Shown in pieces: positions 35,030 through 45,698 of a stretch of DNA of 64,000 nucleotides. Source of the DNA: Ursus arctos (taxonomy: Eukaryota; Chordata; Mammalia; Carnivora; Ursidae); assembly GCF_023065955.2 (NCBI RefSeq), contig NW_026623100.1, forward strand, positions 70,436,727-70,500,726, written 5' to 3'. Position numbers and translations under genes: made by a program. Every line of letters starts with the position of its first letter. Positions within the stretch are counted from its first letter, which is position 1. Under the pieces are notes generated by a model, which saw nothing but the letters and a program-made list of their open reading frames with translations, was not told the origin of the DNA and did not search any database.

Positions 35030-35560
35030 GGCCATTCAACATCAAATGACAATGAGATATTTTACTTGCATCAGATTGGCAAAATAGAAGATGTCCAATA
35101 AATGCCAAGTTATATGGAGGATGTAGAAAAATGGGAGTTCTCATAACTGCTGCTGAGAGTATAAATTACCGTGGACCCTTTTGGAGAGCAATGCATCTAG
35201 AGAAATTAGAGCAATTCCTAAAAAGCTGAATATAGTTGTACCTAAAACCCAGCTGCAGCTACTTTTAGAGAAAGTCTCCCATGCACTCAAGGAGAAAGCT
35301 ACGAGAATTGACTGCAACATTGTCTATGATATGGAAAAACTGGAAACAGCCAAATGTCCACAGATAAACGACCTGTGGCATAAGCATAAAATAAATGCCA
35401 CAGCGATGAAGGTAAGTGCCAAATGTATCAACAGAGATAAATCTCAACACATAAATTGAGAAGACTCAATGGAATCTATAATGTTTCATTCATACAAAAA
35501 TTAATGAAAAGAAAAGAAAAAAGATCATGTTAAGATTTGATAAATGTAGTAGTAGCCGTG
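35030..35560 (+). repeat. Old L1 3' fragment
   Basis: ACTTGCATCAGATTGGCAAA, GGAAACAGCCAAATGTCCAC, and TAAATCTCAACACATAAATT mark a diverged L1 3' region. Its short open frame (35181-35459) is an L1 remnant. Confidence 0.65.
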
Positions 35561-35660
35561 TAGGTGTTTCTTATGTTATTATTTTGGGGGTATTGCTAGT
35601 GAGGTAGTTTTTTGCATTCTTTTTTATTGTAAAATATACATAATGTAAAATTCACCATTT

Positions 35661-35838
35661 AAAAAAAAAAGATTTTATTTATTTGACAGAGAGCACAAGC
35701 AGGGGGAGCAGCAGGCAGAGGGAGAAGCAAACTTCTTGCTGAGCAGGGAGCCTGATGCAGGACTCGATCCCAGGGCCCTGGGATCATGACCCGAGCCAAA
35801 GGCAGACACTTAATGGACTAAGCCACCCAGGCTCTCCC
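35661..35838 (-). repeat. CAN-SINE, antisense
   Basis: AAAAGATTTTATTTATTTGA at the left, CCACCCAGGCTCTCCCC at the right. Confidence 0.87.
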
Positions 35839-35955
35839 CATATATAGAGCTATATACAGATATATATATATCTAAAATTTAAAAAACTGAATAATAGAGT
35901 AAACTTAAAAATTCTCCTACACTGTCGCCGTCCCATTTTCCTCTGCTAGAGGAAT

Positions 35956-36149
35956 TTTTTTTTTTTAAAGATTTTATTTATTTATGTGACAGAGAGAGAG
36001 CCAGCGAGAGAGGGAACACAGCAGGGGAGTGGGAGAGGAAGAAGCAGGCTCCCAGCGGAGGAGTCCGATGTGGGACTCGATTCCGGAACGCCGGGATCAC
36101 ACCCTGAGCCGAAGGCTGACGCTTAACGACTGCGCTACCCAGGCGCCCA
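35956..36149 (-). repeat. CAN-SINE, antisense, with target-site duplication
   Basis: AAAGATTTTATTTATTTATG at the left, CTACCCAGGCGCCC at the right. AGAGGAATTTTTT / AGAGGAAATTTTTTT flank it. Confidence 0.88.
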
Positions 36150-36201
36150 AGAGGAAATTTTTTTTACAAAGTCAATGTACATTACACAGATGTTTGTTTG
36201 T

Positions 36202-36389
36202 TTTAAGATTTTATTTATTTATTTGAGAGAGAGAGAGAGCACAATCTGGGTGGAGAGGCAGAGGGAGAGGGAGAAGCAGGCTCCCACTGAGCAGGGAGCC
36301 CAATCCGATGCGGGGCTCCATCCCAGGACCCTGGGATCACGCCCTGAGCCAAAGGCAGACGCTTAAGGACTGAGCCACCCAGGCGCCCC
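36202..36389 (-). repeat. CAN-SINE, antisense
   Basis: TTAAGATTTTATTTATTTAT at the left, CCACCCAGGCGCCCC at the right. It faces the sense copy at 36530 with a 140-bp spacer. Confidence 0.88.
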
Positions 36390-36529
36390 ATGCTTTTATT
36401 TTTAAAAAATTGTGGCCATACCATATAAAGATCACTCTTTAACTTGCTTTTTTCACCTAAAAATAGGCTTTAAAAAATGTTGCATGTCAGGACTTAAACA
36501 CCTGCTTTATTTTAAAAACAGTTGTATAG

Positions 36530-36702
36530 GGGCGCCCGGGTGGCTCAGTCGGTTAAGCGTTAAGCCTATGTTTTGGGGCTCAGATCCTGATCCCGGGGCT
36601 CCATGCTCAGGAGGGAGTCTGCTTCTCCTTCTGTCCTTTCCCTGCTTGTGCCCTCTCTTGCTCTCTCTCTCTCAAATAAATAAATAAAACCTTAAAAAAA
36701 AA
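36530..36702 (+). repeat. CAN-SINE
   Basis: GGGCGCCCGGGTGGCTCAGT head, AAATAAATAAATAAAACC tail. Short direct repeat GTTGTATAG. Confidence 0.88.
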
Positions 36703-39134
36703 AGTGTTGTATAGTTTTCCACAGGGTGGGAACACTCACATTTATTTCACTTTTCCTCTACTGATGAACATTTAGACACGTCTGTTTGGACACTGGTGAA
36801 AACACTGGGAAGAGTAAACTCACTGAGGCAGAGCTCCCGAGCGGAAGGCTAAGTGCATTTCAAGTGCGGATGGATGTCGACTTGCCTGAGGATACCTGTG
36901 CTGGTTCGGGTGCCTAACGCAGTGAAGGGCAGCCCTGTGCCCAGGGTCCCACGCACGCCACGCAGGACCGGCCACCGCCCCGTTGGCAGCCGTGTGCATC
37001 TCTCCCGTAATGAAGCCCTGGGTGCCCATGGGAAGAATGAGAGGAATGAGGTGGGGGACACACTGGCCCTGCCTTCCTGGAACTTTCTTTCTCGTAGTGG
37101 GAAAAGGAAGGAACATTTCAGGCAGTTAGGGATTCACCAGGGATGATACTGAACATAGTTAATAACCCATGTTAAGAACACAAATCAGGATGAGGACCCT
37201 GCCTTGGTGCTTCCAGATGGGAGGCTAGAGGCCCCCTGCTCAGCCAGATATTAACCCTTTAGTTGCCAGATTTATGAAGGTCTTGGAGGGGGTGGGGGTG
37301 GGTCCCAAGGCAGGGGGCTGATGAGTACAGCAGGGATGGACGGCCATACCCGTGCATATGCGATGATGTCGCTGTGGCATGCCGAAGGGCTGTAGCTCTG
37401 ACACAGTTTTCAAGGAAAAGGCTGGCTTGCTGACTTTGGACTGGAGCAGAAAGGTGGGCCAAAGGTGAGCCCTGACCCTCTACTTCCCTTCTTTTTCTCC
37501 ATGCCTCCTTGGGACCCCTTGGTTGGGTCCCTCCTCTTCCTATCTGCCCAAAGAAATCCACATGGGTCTGGGGCAAATGTACTGTTGGAAAGAAACACTA
37601 AACTGGTGATTCTTGAAAAGATTCCATCAACTCCCGTACCCCCCGCCGCCCCAACTGTCTCTCTTTTGTGAAGTAGGGAAAGCAAGATTCCAAACTGACC
37701 TATTTTTCCTCCACATTGGGTTGAAAGGACTAGAGAACTAACTTCAGACCCATGGAGCCTGGCCCCGCGAGACACACTAAAAGGGCTTTTTAACCCACCA
37801 GGAGTCCCCGATGTCCCAGAGAGACCCTGCCTGGTACCATGCTATCGGATGATCCGTGATACCAAGGCACTCAGAAACCCCGCATTAGGCCCCCAAAACC
37901 CTGATGAGGATCTATCATCCTCCAAAGACAGACCTGGGGAAACAGACCCCAAAATGGGGAGGTGCCGAAGGTCAGACAGGTATTCAGAGCAGGGACAAAA
38001 ACAGGGCTGAGTGCTGTTGGGGGGCATCATCTTTTAGTGCTCTGATAGGGGAGTGTGTCTAAGATGGGGAGGCAGGAGGCCGCATAGCTCTGGTCAAACC
38101 TGCTGGGTGGGTGAAGAACCCAGGGGCCCACAGCAGATTGTCCAGGCCTGCCTGCATAACCAAGACCCAGGAACGTTTATATCGTTTAAAAAGCAACACT
38201 GGGGACTGCTGAGAGGCCAAGAGACTTCAGGAGACCTTCTTGGTTCCCAGTTCAGGCCAATTGAGGCCGGCCTTGCCCACTGCCGGGAGAAGATGGGTGA
38301 GGAAGACGCCATCTTTGGTCTCTAGGTCCAGGTACGAAGGTCATTCGGCACCATCTCTACCGCCTACCAGACTGCAGGCAGGTTCTTCCCCTTTTCTCTC
38401 AAGGGGGTTTGTGCGACACCCACAGGCCTTCCATAGACTTTTTGCACAGAAGTGCCTGATGGGTGCTGGAAACACTGAGGTGCAGGGCCTCTTAGGGAAT
38501 CACGAAGGAGCGGGAACTCAAGCGGTGCTTCGCAGAGCTGCACGCCAGAGGAGGTCCGACCTGGGAAGAAAGCTCTTTATTTTTCCGTTTAGCTCAGAGG
38601 ATGAAGAGGGAGGGCAGTCTTCTCTAGAAAGACACAGAAAACTTTTTTTTTCTTTTACAGCCAGTCCTGAGCATGTCCTGCTGTTCAAAGTAAGGCCCCA
38701 AGTTTTCAGCACTTTCTGGAAAGCTGGCGGAAGGCATGTGGGAACCTGTCCTTGGAGAAGTGCGGACGCCGGGACCTCTTCCGAAGCCGGAGGAGAGGAG
38801 GGGGGAGGGCTCCATCGGTTTAGGGCCCCATCACCTCGAGGCTCCTCACAGCCAGGAAAGTGTTCCGCCGCCAGGATCTGGGGAGTCTAACGCACCTGGA
38901 GGACGCTCGGTGCCCACGCCCAGAGGGCGCTGCAGACTGGCGCCCACAGTCGAAGACCGACGCCCGCCCCTCCCGCCCCTCTCCCGGACAGCGCCCCACT
39001 ATTCTGGGCCGGGGCGGAAGGGGGTGCGCCCCGAACCCCGCCACCCAGGAGCAGCAGAGCTGAAACGCCGGGCACAACGGCCTGTGGGGACCACAGCTCC
39101 GGAGGAAGGCGAGGTTCTGCCCAGCGGTGCGAGA

Positions 39135-39217
39135 GGGGGCGGGGCAGGGGGCGGGGCCAGGACGCCGGGGGTGGGGCGTTCCAAGGGGGCCGGGCTGGGT
39201 GGCTCAGGGGGCGGGGT
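39135..39217 (+). promoter_or_regulatory. SDC1: SDC1 proximal promoter GC boxes
   Basis: Sp1-type boxes GGGGCGGGGC at 39136-39145, GGGGCGGGGCC at 39147-39157 and GGGGCGGGG at about 39207-39216, 100-180 nt upstream of the TATA-like element. Confidence 0.65.
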
Positions 39218-39304
39218 CCTAGGGGGTGGGGACTGGGGCTGGCCCGGAGACCTGGCGAGCTGGGGGTGGGGGGCTAGTTTTTGCAACGGCTAAGGGCCTG
39301 TGGG

Positions 39305-39316
39305 TTTATTATAAGG
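39305..39316 (+). promoter_or_regulatory. SDC1: SDC1 TATA-like element
   Basis: TTTATTATAAGG is the only AT-rich interruption in the GC-rich promoter. A start about 25-35 nt downstream (near 39340) would give a 5'UTR of about 225 nt without an upstream ATG that I could find. Confidence 0.65.
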
Positions 39317-39566
39317 CGGAGCTCGGCGGGAGAGGTGCGGGCGGGAGCCGAGCGGAGCCGAGCGGAGAGGAATCCAGCTGTAGAGAGCAGACTGTAGCCG
39401 GCGGGTCCCACAGCCCTCGCCGTAGACAGCTGCGCGCGGGGCATCGCCCGAGGGTGCAGAGCCCAACGACCCGGAGGAGCCGGCCAGGAGCCCCGCGCAG
39501 TCCGTGCCGCGCGGCGCCGCCCAGATCCCCGCAGCCTGCCGCGCTCCCGCCGCCGGTCCGGGCAGC

Positions 39567-39632
39567 ATGAGGCGCGCGGCGCTCTGGCTCTGGCTCTGCG
39601 CGCTGGCGCTGCGCCTGCAGCCGGCTCTCCCG
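39567..39632 (+). CDS. SDC1: SDC1 coding exon 1: signal peptide
   Basis: Encodes exactly the 22-residue leader ending LQPALP. The donor is GTGAGT at 39633, phase 0. The 5'UTR part extends back to about 39340. Confidence 0.95.
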
Positions 39633-42600
39633 GTGAGTGCGGCCCGGGGCCGGGCAGGGAGCGGCGGGAAGCCGGTGCTTGCAGACTAGCCGATGCCGCC
39701 GGCGGCACGTGGAGGGGGAGGGGAAGCGGGGACTTGCCTTCCCGCGCTGGCCCGGCGGGCCCGGGACCGTGACCGCGAAACCAGGGCTCTCGCCTCAATT
39801 GCCTCCGCCGTCGGTGGGCGCCGCGCCGGTTCCGCCGCTAAGGGCCGGGGGCTCGGGCTCCCCGGGGAGAGGAGCCTGCGCCGGGGCCCCATGCTCAATT
39901 ATGTGAACGGGCTCCACTTGCGTCGGAGCCCCCCAGCCTGCGGCGCCGCCCGGGGTCGCCGGCTCCCCTCCGGTCACCCCGGGCACCACAGCGGCCGGGG
40001 CCCCCGCCGGCGACCCCGGGAAGATGCAGTGACCGAGGCCACAACGCCCCGCCCGCAGACCCTAATTTAAAGCAGACTCGCCGAGCCCGGGTGCCCGGCC
40101 CCTTCGGCGGAGGCAAGTTTGGGCGCAGCGGGGCCCGTGCGTTGGCAGAGGAGCCCCGGCCAGGGCTGCGCGGGGGTCGCGGTGGCGGCGGAGGTGGGGC
40201 CCTCGGCTTCCAGTCGGCGGCCCTAAGGGAGCCGGGCCGAGCTGGCAGCGGGAGGTTCCGGGAAGTTGGCTCCCGAACACCAGAGCCCTGCAGGAACCCA
40301 ACTTTGGGGCTCCTGAAGTTGTGCTGCCAGCGGAGGGGCGCGTGCGGTGCAGGGCACGGCCGGCGCGGGCTGCGGCTTCCAAGCGAGTGGACCCCAGAAT
40401 GGCTCTTCCCCTCCCCCGGCCTGGCTTTGTGCTGGAGCCGCGCGGAGGGAAGGCGGGTCCCTTGGCGCGCCCAGTGGAGCCGGGGGGGAAAGAGGGACAA
40501 ATGTGGAGCCCGTGGCGGGGGGAGGAGGCCTTTGGGTAGGACTCCAGCCTCCACCTTTGGCGAGGGGTGGGTCCCCCCCTTTAAAGGGGATCTGGCCGAC
40601 AAAGAGCATCCCGAGGGCCCCCAGAAAGTGATATTCCGCCCCCGCGCCGTCCGCTAGCCCGCCTTCCCCAATGGGGGCGCTTTGTTCTCGGCCCCTGTAA
40701 CCCTTTCCTGGGAACCGCCCCGCAGCGCCGGCCCTGCCGTGGGCTGGGACCTGGGCGGCCGCCAGGTGTCAGCGCTGGCCGCCCGGTGTCCACGTCCACC
40801 CCCAGCCCCCACAGCCGCTGCAGGAGTCCCGGGGCCCTCCCCACGGGTTGGGTCGGCCATCCCCCGGGATGGAGAGGGGAGGTGCGGACGGAGCGGGGGG
40901 GCTCTTCCCCTTCCGGAAGTGGCGGTCTCTCGCCACCACATCTGGACCGCTGGACTTCCCTAGCTCTGGGTAAGGGAGGCACGTGGGCAGAGAAGGATCT
41001 CGGCCGGGGGGCGGGGGGAGGTGCCGGGTCTTCCCCTGGTAATGTGGCATCTGTACAAGTCTCAGCAACGCCGACCATCTGTGAGAGGGTCCCTCTACAG
41101 TAAAAGGACCTACCAGCTATTGAGAGCTATGGGGTATTTTACAGGGTCTGGCTCAGGTGAGGTGCTTTCCAGGCTCATCTGTGAAGAGCCCTCCCTGCTT
41201 TCCAGGCGACTGTTGTGTCTGGAAGTATTTTGAAGTCCAGCACAGGGTCCCTGATGCCTCTTGAATTGGGTTGGAGGTGGGGACCAGAGGCTGCCAAATC
41301 TGAGGGAGCCATGGGGACAGATAGGATTTCTGAGCTCTGTCTCCATGCATTCCTGGCTTTCAGGTCCAAGAAGTTGGCATCTGGCTGCTTCTCTCCTTAG
41401 GGCTGCAGCTTCTGTGGGACTCAGATGGTGCCTTGAATCATAGTTAATACTCCGGAGAAGAGAGTGGAGGTGTGTGGCTTACTTCCGCGGCCCATCTGGC
41501 CTTACCTGGCTGCTCCACTCTCTCCAGGCCTAAGATTGGGCCTCAGCAGAGACCTGAGATGGGGTTCTCCACCTCTTTCTAGCAGAATCGGGAGGAGCTC
41601 GGGTGGTGGTTCTTTTGCCCGCATTGGTGGAGGCTGGCATTCTCGTGAGCTGAGATCCCAGAGAGCCTGTTGACATGGGGGAGGCAGATGGTATGTGAGG
41701 TTCTCTGTGGACCGTGTTTCCCAGAGTTTCCTGTGTATTGGGTAAGGGCAGATGCTGCAGTAGGAGGCATTATATCTTACCTAGAAACTTCGACACACTA
41801 CAGAGGGAGACACAGGACTGGGAGGCAGTTGAGTCTCAAGGGGGGAAGAAGGGAGTCTCATTAGAATGTGTTGGTGGGAGGGCTTCCTGGAGGAGGTGGC
41901 TGAGTGGAGCTTGAAAACCCTAAGCTTCGGAGTCAGATCTTGGCTTGGAGCTCAGGTTTTCCTTTTTCTTTTATAAAGCGTAGTTTGTTTTCTGTTTCCC
42001 AGCCCTGCCTTTTCCCTCTTACAATGGGTGTCCATGTTGGGTTTAAAGTGGGGACATAAAGTGGCATAAAATACCTTCCCCTCCTCCCTTCCTAAAAGAA
42101 ATAAGGCAATGGGGTTTGCCTAAAATAAGAGGATGTGTCTACAGGTTGCAGAAATCTGGGCCTCTCCCAGGGTTCACTTTGGTCCCAGTGGGAAGCAGGT
42201 CAGAACCCCCTGGGGACCAGTGAGGTAGGGCGTGATCCTGGGCACCTGACTTTGAATGGGCAAGGGAAGTCTGCTAGGGCAGAAGGTTGCTTGAAACCAC
42301 TCCCAAGAGACAAGAACAGGTTTGTCTAAAAAGGCTTCTGTGTGTTTCCCGTGGTCTTTTGTTTCTTCCATGTCAGAAAAATCGCTTGTTCTGGAATAGT
42401 TATTTGCTGTTTTCCTCTCCTTCGCTTTTCTCTTTCTCGAAAGGCATAAAATCCCTTTTTGCCCTAATTATGGGGGCTAGTAGAGACATTTCCCAAAGGC
42501 CTGGCAGAGTGGGTGAGGGGTGGGGGAGGCGCTAACTGCCCCCCCCCCCCCCGGGCTCAGAGCCTTCTCTAGGTGATGTCACTCCTGGCTTCAGATCCAC

Positions 42601-45600
42601 CAGGAGGGTGGAGCTGGTTTAAGTCTCTACCTGTGGCTCATGGTGGGTTCCAATAAAACCTCATTAGCCGAGGCTGGTGGGGAGAGGGATGAGAAAGGAG
42701 AGAGGCCTGGAAAGAATTAGTGAAAAGCTTGAATTTTGTAGCATTTTATAGAGGACTATTTCCTATTGCAGAATTTTGGATCCTGAAATCCCTTGGGAAT
42801 GAGGTATCCTTGGTATCCAGGTTTTCTTAGCTAAGAATCCATATTAACCTCAAAAGTATTCTTACTTTGGGCAGGACTCTGCTATATTCATTTTCCTTCC
42901 CTTTATTGACAGAAGAACACGAAACATAATCTACTCTGGGGATGCCGGGGTCCTTATTGCTGTCACTGTGTTACGTTAAGCATTTAGGGTTTGTTGAGCT
43001 CCGAAGAGCACTTTGCCCCTGGTGCAGGGTGCCCCCGGGTTCGTACGTTTTGAATTCTGGTTTGTTCTTTTGCTCTTTTTCTTCCTCCATCTCTGATAGC
43101 AGCCCAAGGTGACAGTTGTGGGCCCAAGTGTAGCAAGCAGCTTTTCTGTTCAGTTCTAACTTGCGCTTTTCTCCAGCAGTACTGAGACACTAAACAGATT
43201 TGAGAATGATTTCTAAGACGTGAGTTTTCAGTGCTGGGTGAGAGTTGTGCTTGTGCGTAACATTCAAGATCTGTGACACGTGCGGTGTGTGTCTTTGTGG
43301 ACCCAGCTGGGACCCCTGCAGTATCCCTACTAGTACCTAGAATAACAAAGGCTGTCAAGGGAAGTGCTTACAGGCTTCCTCGGTGAACAGGTGTGAATGA
43401 CCTCTGGGAGGAGGCCCCTGATGACCCCTGTGTTCTGACTCGCTAGTCACAGGTCGCCTGGACCTGGTGAGGCTAAGTCACTATAGGGCCCTCGTTCTCA
43501 GCGTGGATCCTGTCTCCGTCTCTTTACCCTGTTTGATGTGGATTGAAGGGCACGCATACTATGTGGCAGGCCACTGGATTAAGTAGAGCCCCAGGACGGA
43601 GTCTCAACCCTGCCACTAATTCACCGTGTAATCTTGGGTGGGTCAACTCACTTCCAAGTCTTGATGTCCTCTGAAAAGCGGACATCATACCTGTTCTCCC
43701 TGTCTTCTTTCTGTCATTTGCATATTCATTTCATAATGAGTGTTTGAACGTGTTTGGAAGTGAAAGTGCCAGAGAAAAAGGGAGCTATGGATGGAATTAT
43801 AGTTCCCTTTGATTGAATGCCTCCTGTTGAGCGCTCAGTGCTTTCCTTACGTTTGTATTTCATCTTTACCCCAAACCTTTACGAGATACGTCCTTGTCCT
43901 CCTTTTGAGGATGGGGCCTATGGACGTGAGCCCCTCTAAGGGGCTGATGTGGAAGAACCAGGCTTCGTCCGATGTGTGGGCCTATGTGTATGGCCTGAAT
44001 GAACTGATGGACTCTCAGGTGTCTCTGATGAAGCCCGGTATAGGAGGCTGCCTGAAACTTGCAAGGCCCTATGGGTATTTGCTGTTCCATCCCAGAGAAC
44101 TGTGGGTGTGCGTGTTTTGGACGGAGGGGGCATTGGGCTGCTGAGCTGCCCAAATGGTGCCTTTGGGTGAACCCTGAGCATTGGCAACATCCTGGGCTTG
44201 GGCTGGGTTCACCCAATGGCTTAGGGGCAGGCAAGAGTGGCTCCCACGAGCCTAGGTCAGGAAACAGTGGGATCCATGAGAGCAGGGTGGGACATGCTCC
44301 CAGGTCTGATGCCCATGCAGGGACCATATGTCCTTGGTTTGGTGCAGAATGGCCTGATGGGGCGACTGTCCCCATGATTGGATGGTGCCTGCGTGCTTGT
44401 CCCCAAGGCAGCAGCCAGTCTCCACTGACTTTCATCTTAGGCACCGGGGAAATGATTTCGGAATTAGTAGAACCGTTTTTAAGCTTGGGAGGCAGGTCCC
44501 ATGGTACCAGCCCGGTGATCAGACACCCAGGACTCCTGGCTCCTGGACTGGGCTCTCCTGCTGGCCCCCTCCAGCTCTCACTCTCGCTTCAGGAGCGGCC
44601 CTGTGAAGAACTGGTCATTAAATGATTTCTAGTCGTGGAACGCTGTTAGTTTTACAGAACAAACGATTTCCTGATTTCTTCCTTCTTTTCAACGACCAGT
44701 TTTGGAGTCTTGGGTTGAAAGCCCACCCCCCCTTGAGGGCCTGCCTAAGTGTGTCTAGAGAGAAGGAACGGATTAAGGGAGTCTGTGGAAAGAAGGCTTT
44801 TGGCGCCAGGATCCTGCGCCCTGGAATAGATTCAGCACGGTGTCATTTCCCTCCCAGCTGTTCCAGCAGACGTTGGGCTTTCGATGGGAGCGTGTCTTCT
44901 GGAACCTCCCTCTGAGCGGACTGGGAGTGCCCCGATGGCGCCAAGGGTGGGCAGGCAGGGATCCCTGAACACAAGGAAGCACGTTTGAGGCCACAAAGGC
45001 AAGACCCTGGGCCCGGGGTCACCTCAGCAACTGTGCGACTTCCAATCCAGGAGACACGGGGAGCGCCCCGCACAGCCTCTGGGATGGCCAGCTCAGTCTG
45101 CGTGATGGCTCTGCTTCGGCCTGTCCTCAAGGAGCTTATACTGGGGAGGGAGTAGGCTCTAGAAGGTCCTCTGTATGTCTGGGCCTGAGACAGGGGCATC
45201 TCGTTAGCTCCCCTGTTCTCAGTGCTCTGGGGCACAGAGGAGGGAGCTGGTGATGGCGGGCGGCCTGAAGGAAGGTGGGCTAAGCTTCCTCTGGAAAGTG
45301 TCCTGCTTCCAGTCGTGCTGTGCAGGTCTGGGGAGCCAGGGGTCTGCAGGGGCTCAAGTGTGTGGAGGCAGGCTTATGGGGGAGGGGAGTGCAGGGGGCA
45401 GTCCTGGGGCTTGGGACCACGGGTCAGGAGAGGGAGACCTGCTCCTCGACTCAGTTGTTTGCCCACTGATGTTTCCTGTGACTCTCGAACTTGGAGACTT
45501 CCAGCTGCACCCCCTTCTGTCTCTGGAGCTCCTTGAGGGTCTCTGTCCTGGCGTTTGTTTATGGCTCGAAGGGCTGCGTGGTCATATGTAGAGGTTGCTT

Positions 45601-45666
45601 CCCCTCTGGCCTTCAGTGCTGGGAAGACTCCTGTGACTCACCTGAGGGGTGCAGACCCCCCGAAGC

Positions 45667-45698
<32 letters not shown>

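Larger units (their letters stand above)
25326..39300. other. PUM2-SDC1 intergenic region
   Basis: No gene was recognised. The left half is AT-rich with SINE and L1 debris; from about 32.4 kb it becomes GC-richer with few young repeats beyond the 35.6-36.7 kb SINE cluster. I see nothing identifiable in 25330-26290, 26580-27940, 33300-34990 and 36720-38700 apart from short non-conserved ORFs. Distal SDC1 enhancers could lie here but cannot be read from one sequence. Confidence 0.7.
38750..40750. promoter_or_regulatory. SDC1: CpG island over SDC1 promoter and exon 1
   Basis: Dense CpG and very high GC, in sharp contrast to the flanks, spanning the promoter, 5'UTR, exon 1 and the first kilobase of intron 1. 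Limits are judged by eye. Confidence 0.8.

Noticed and set aside
38240..39293. Long + strand open frames upstream of SDC1 exon 1
   Set aside because: They lie in the CpG island and promoter, end before or at the TATA-like element, and have Gly/Pro/Arg-rich low-complexity translations. A promoter-associated transcript is possible but not supported.
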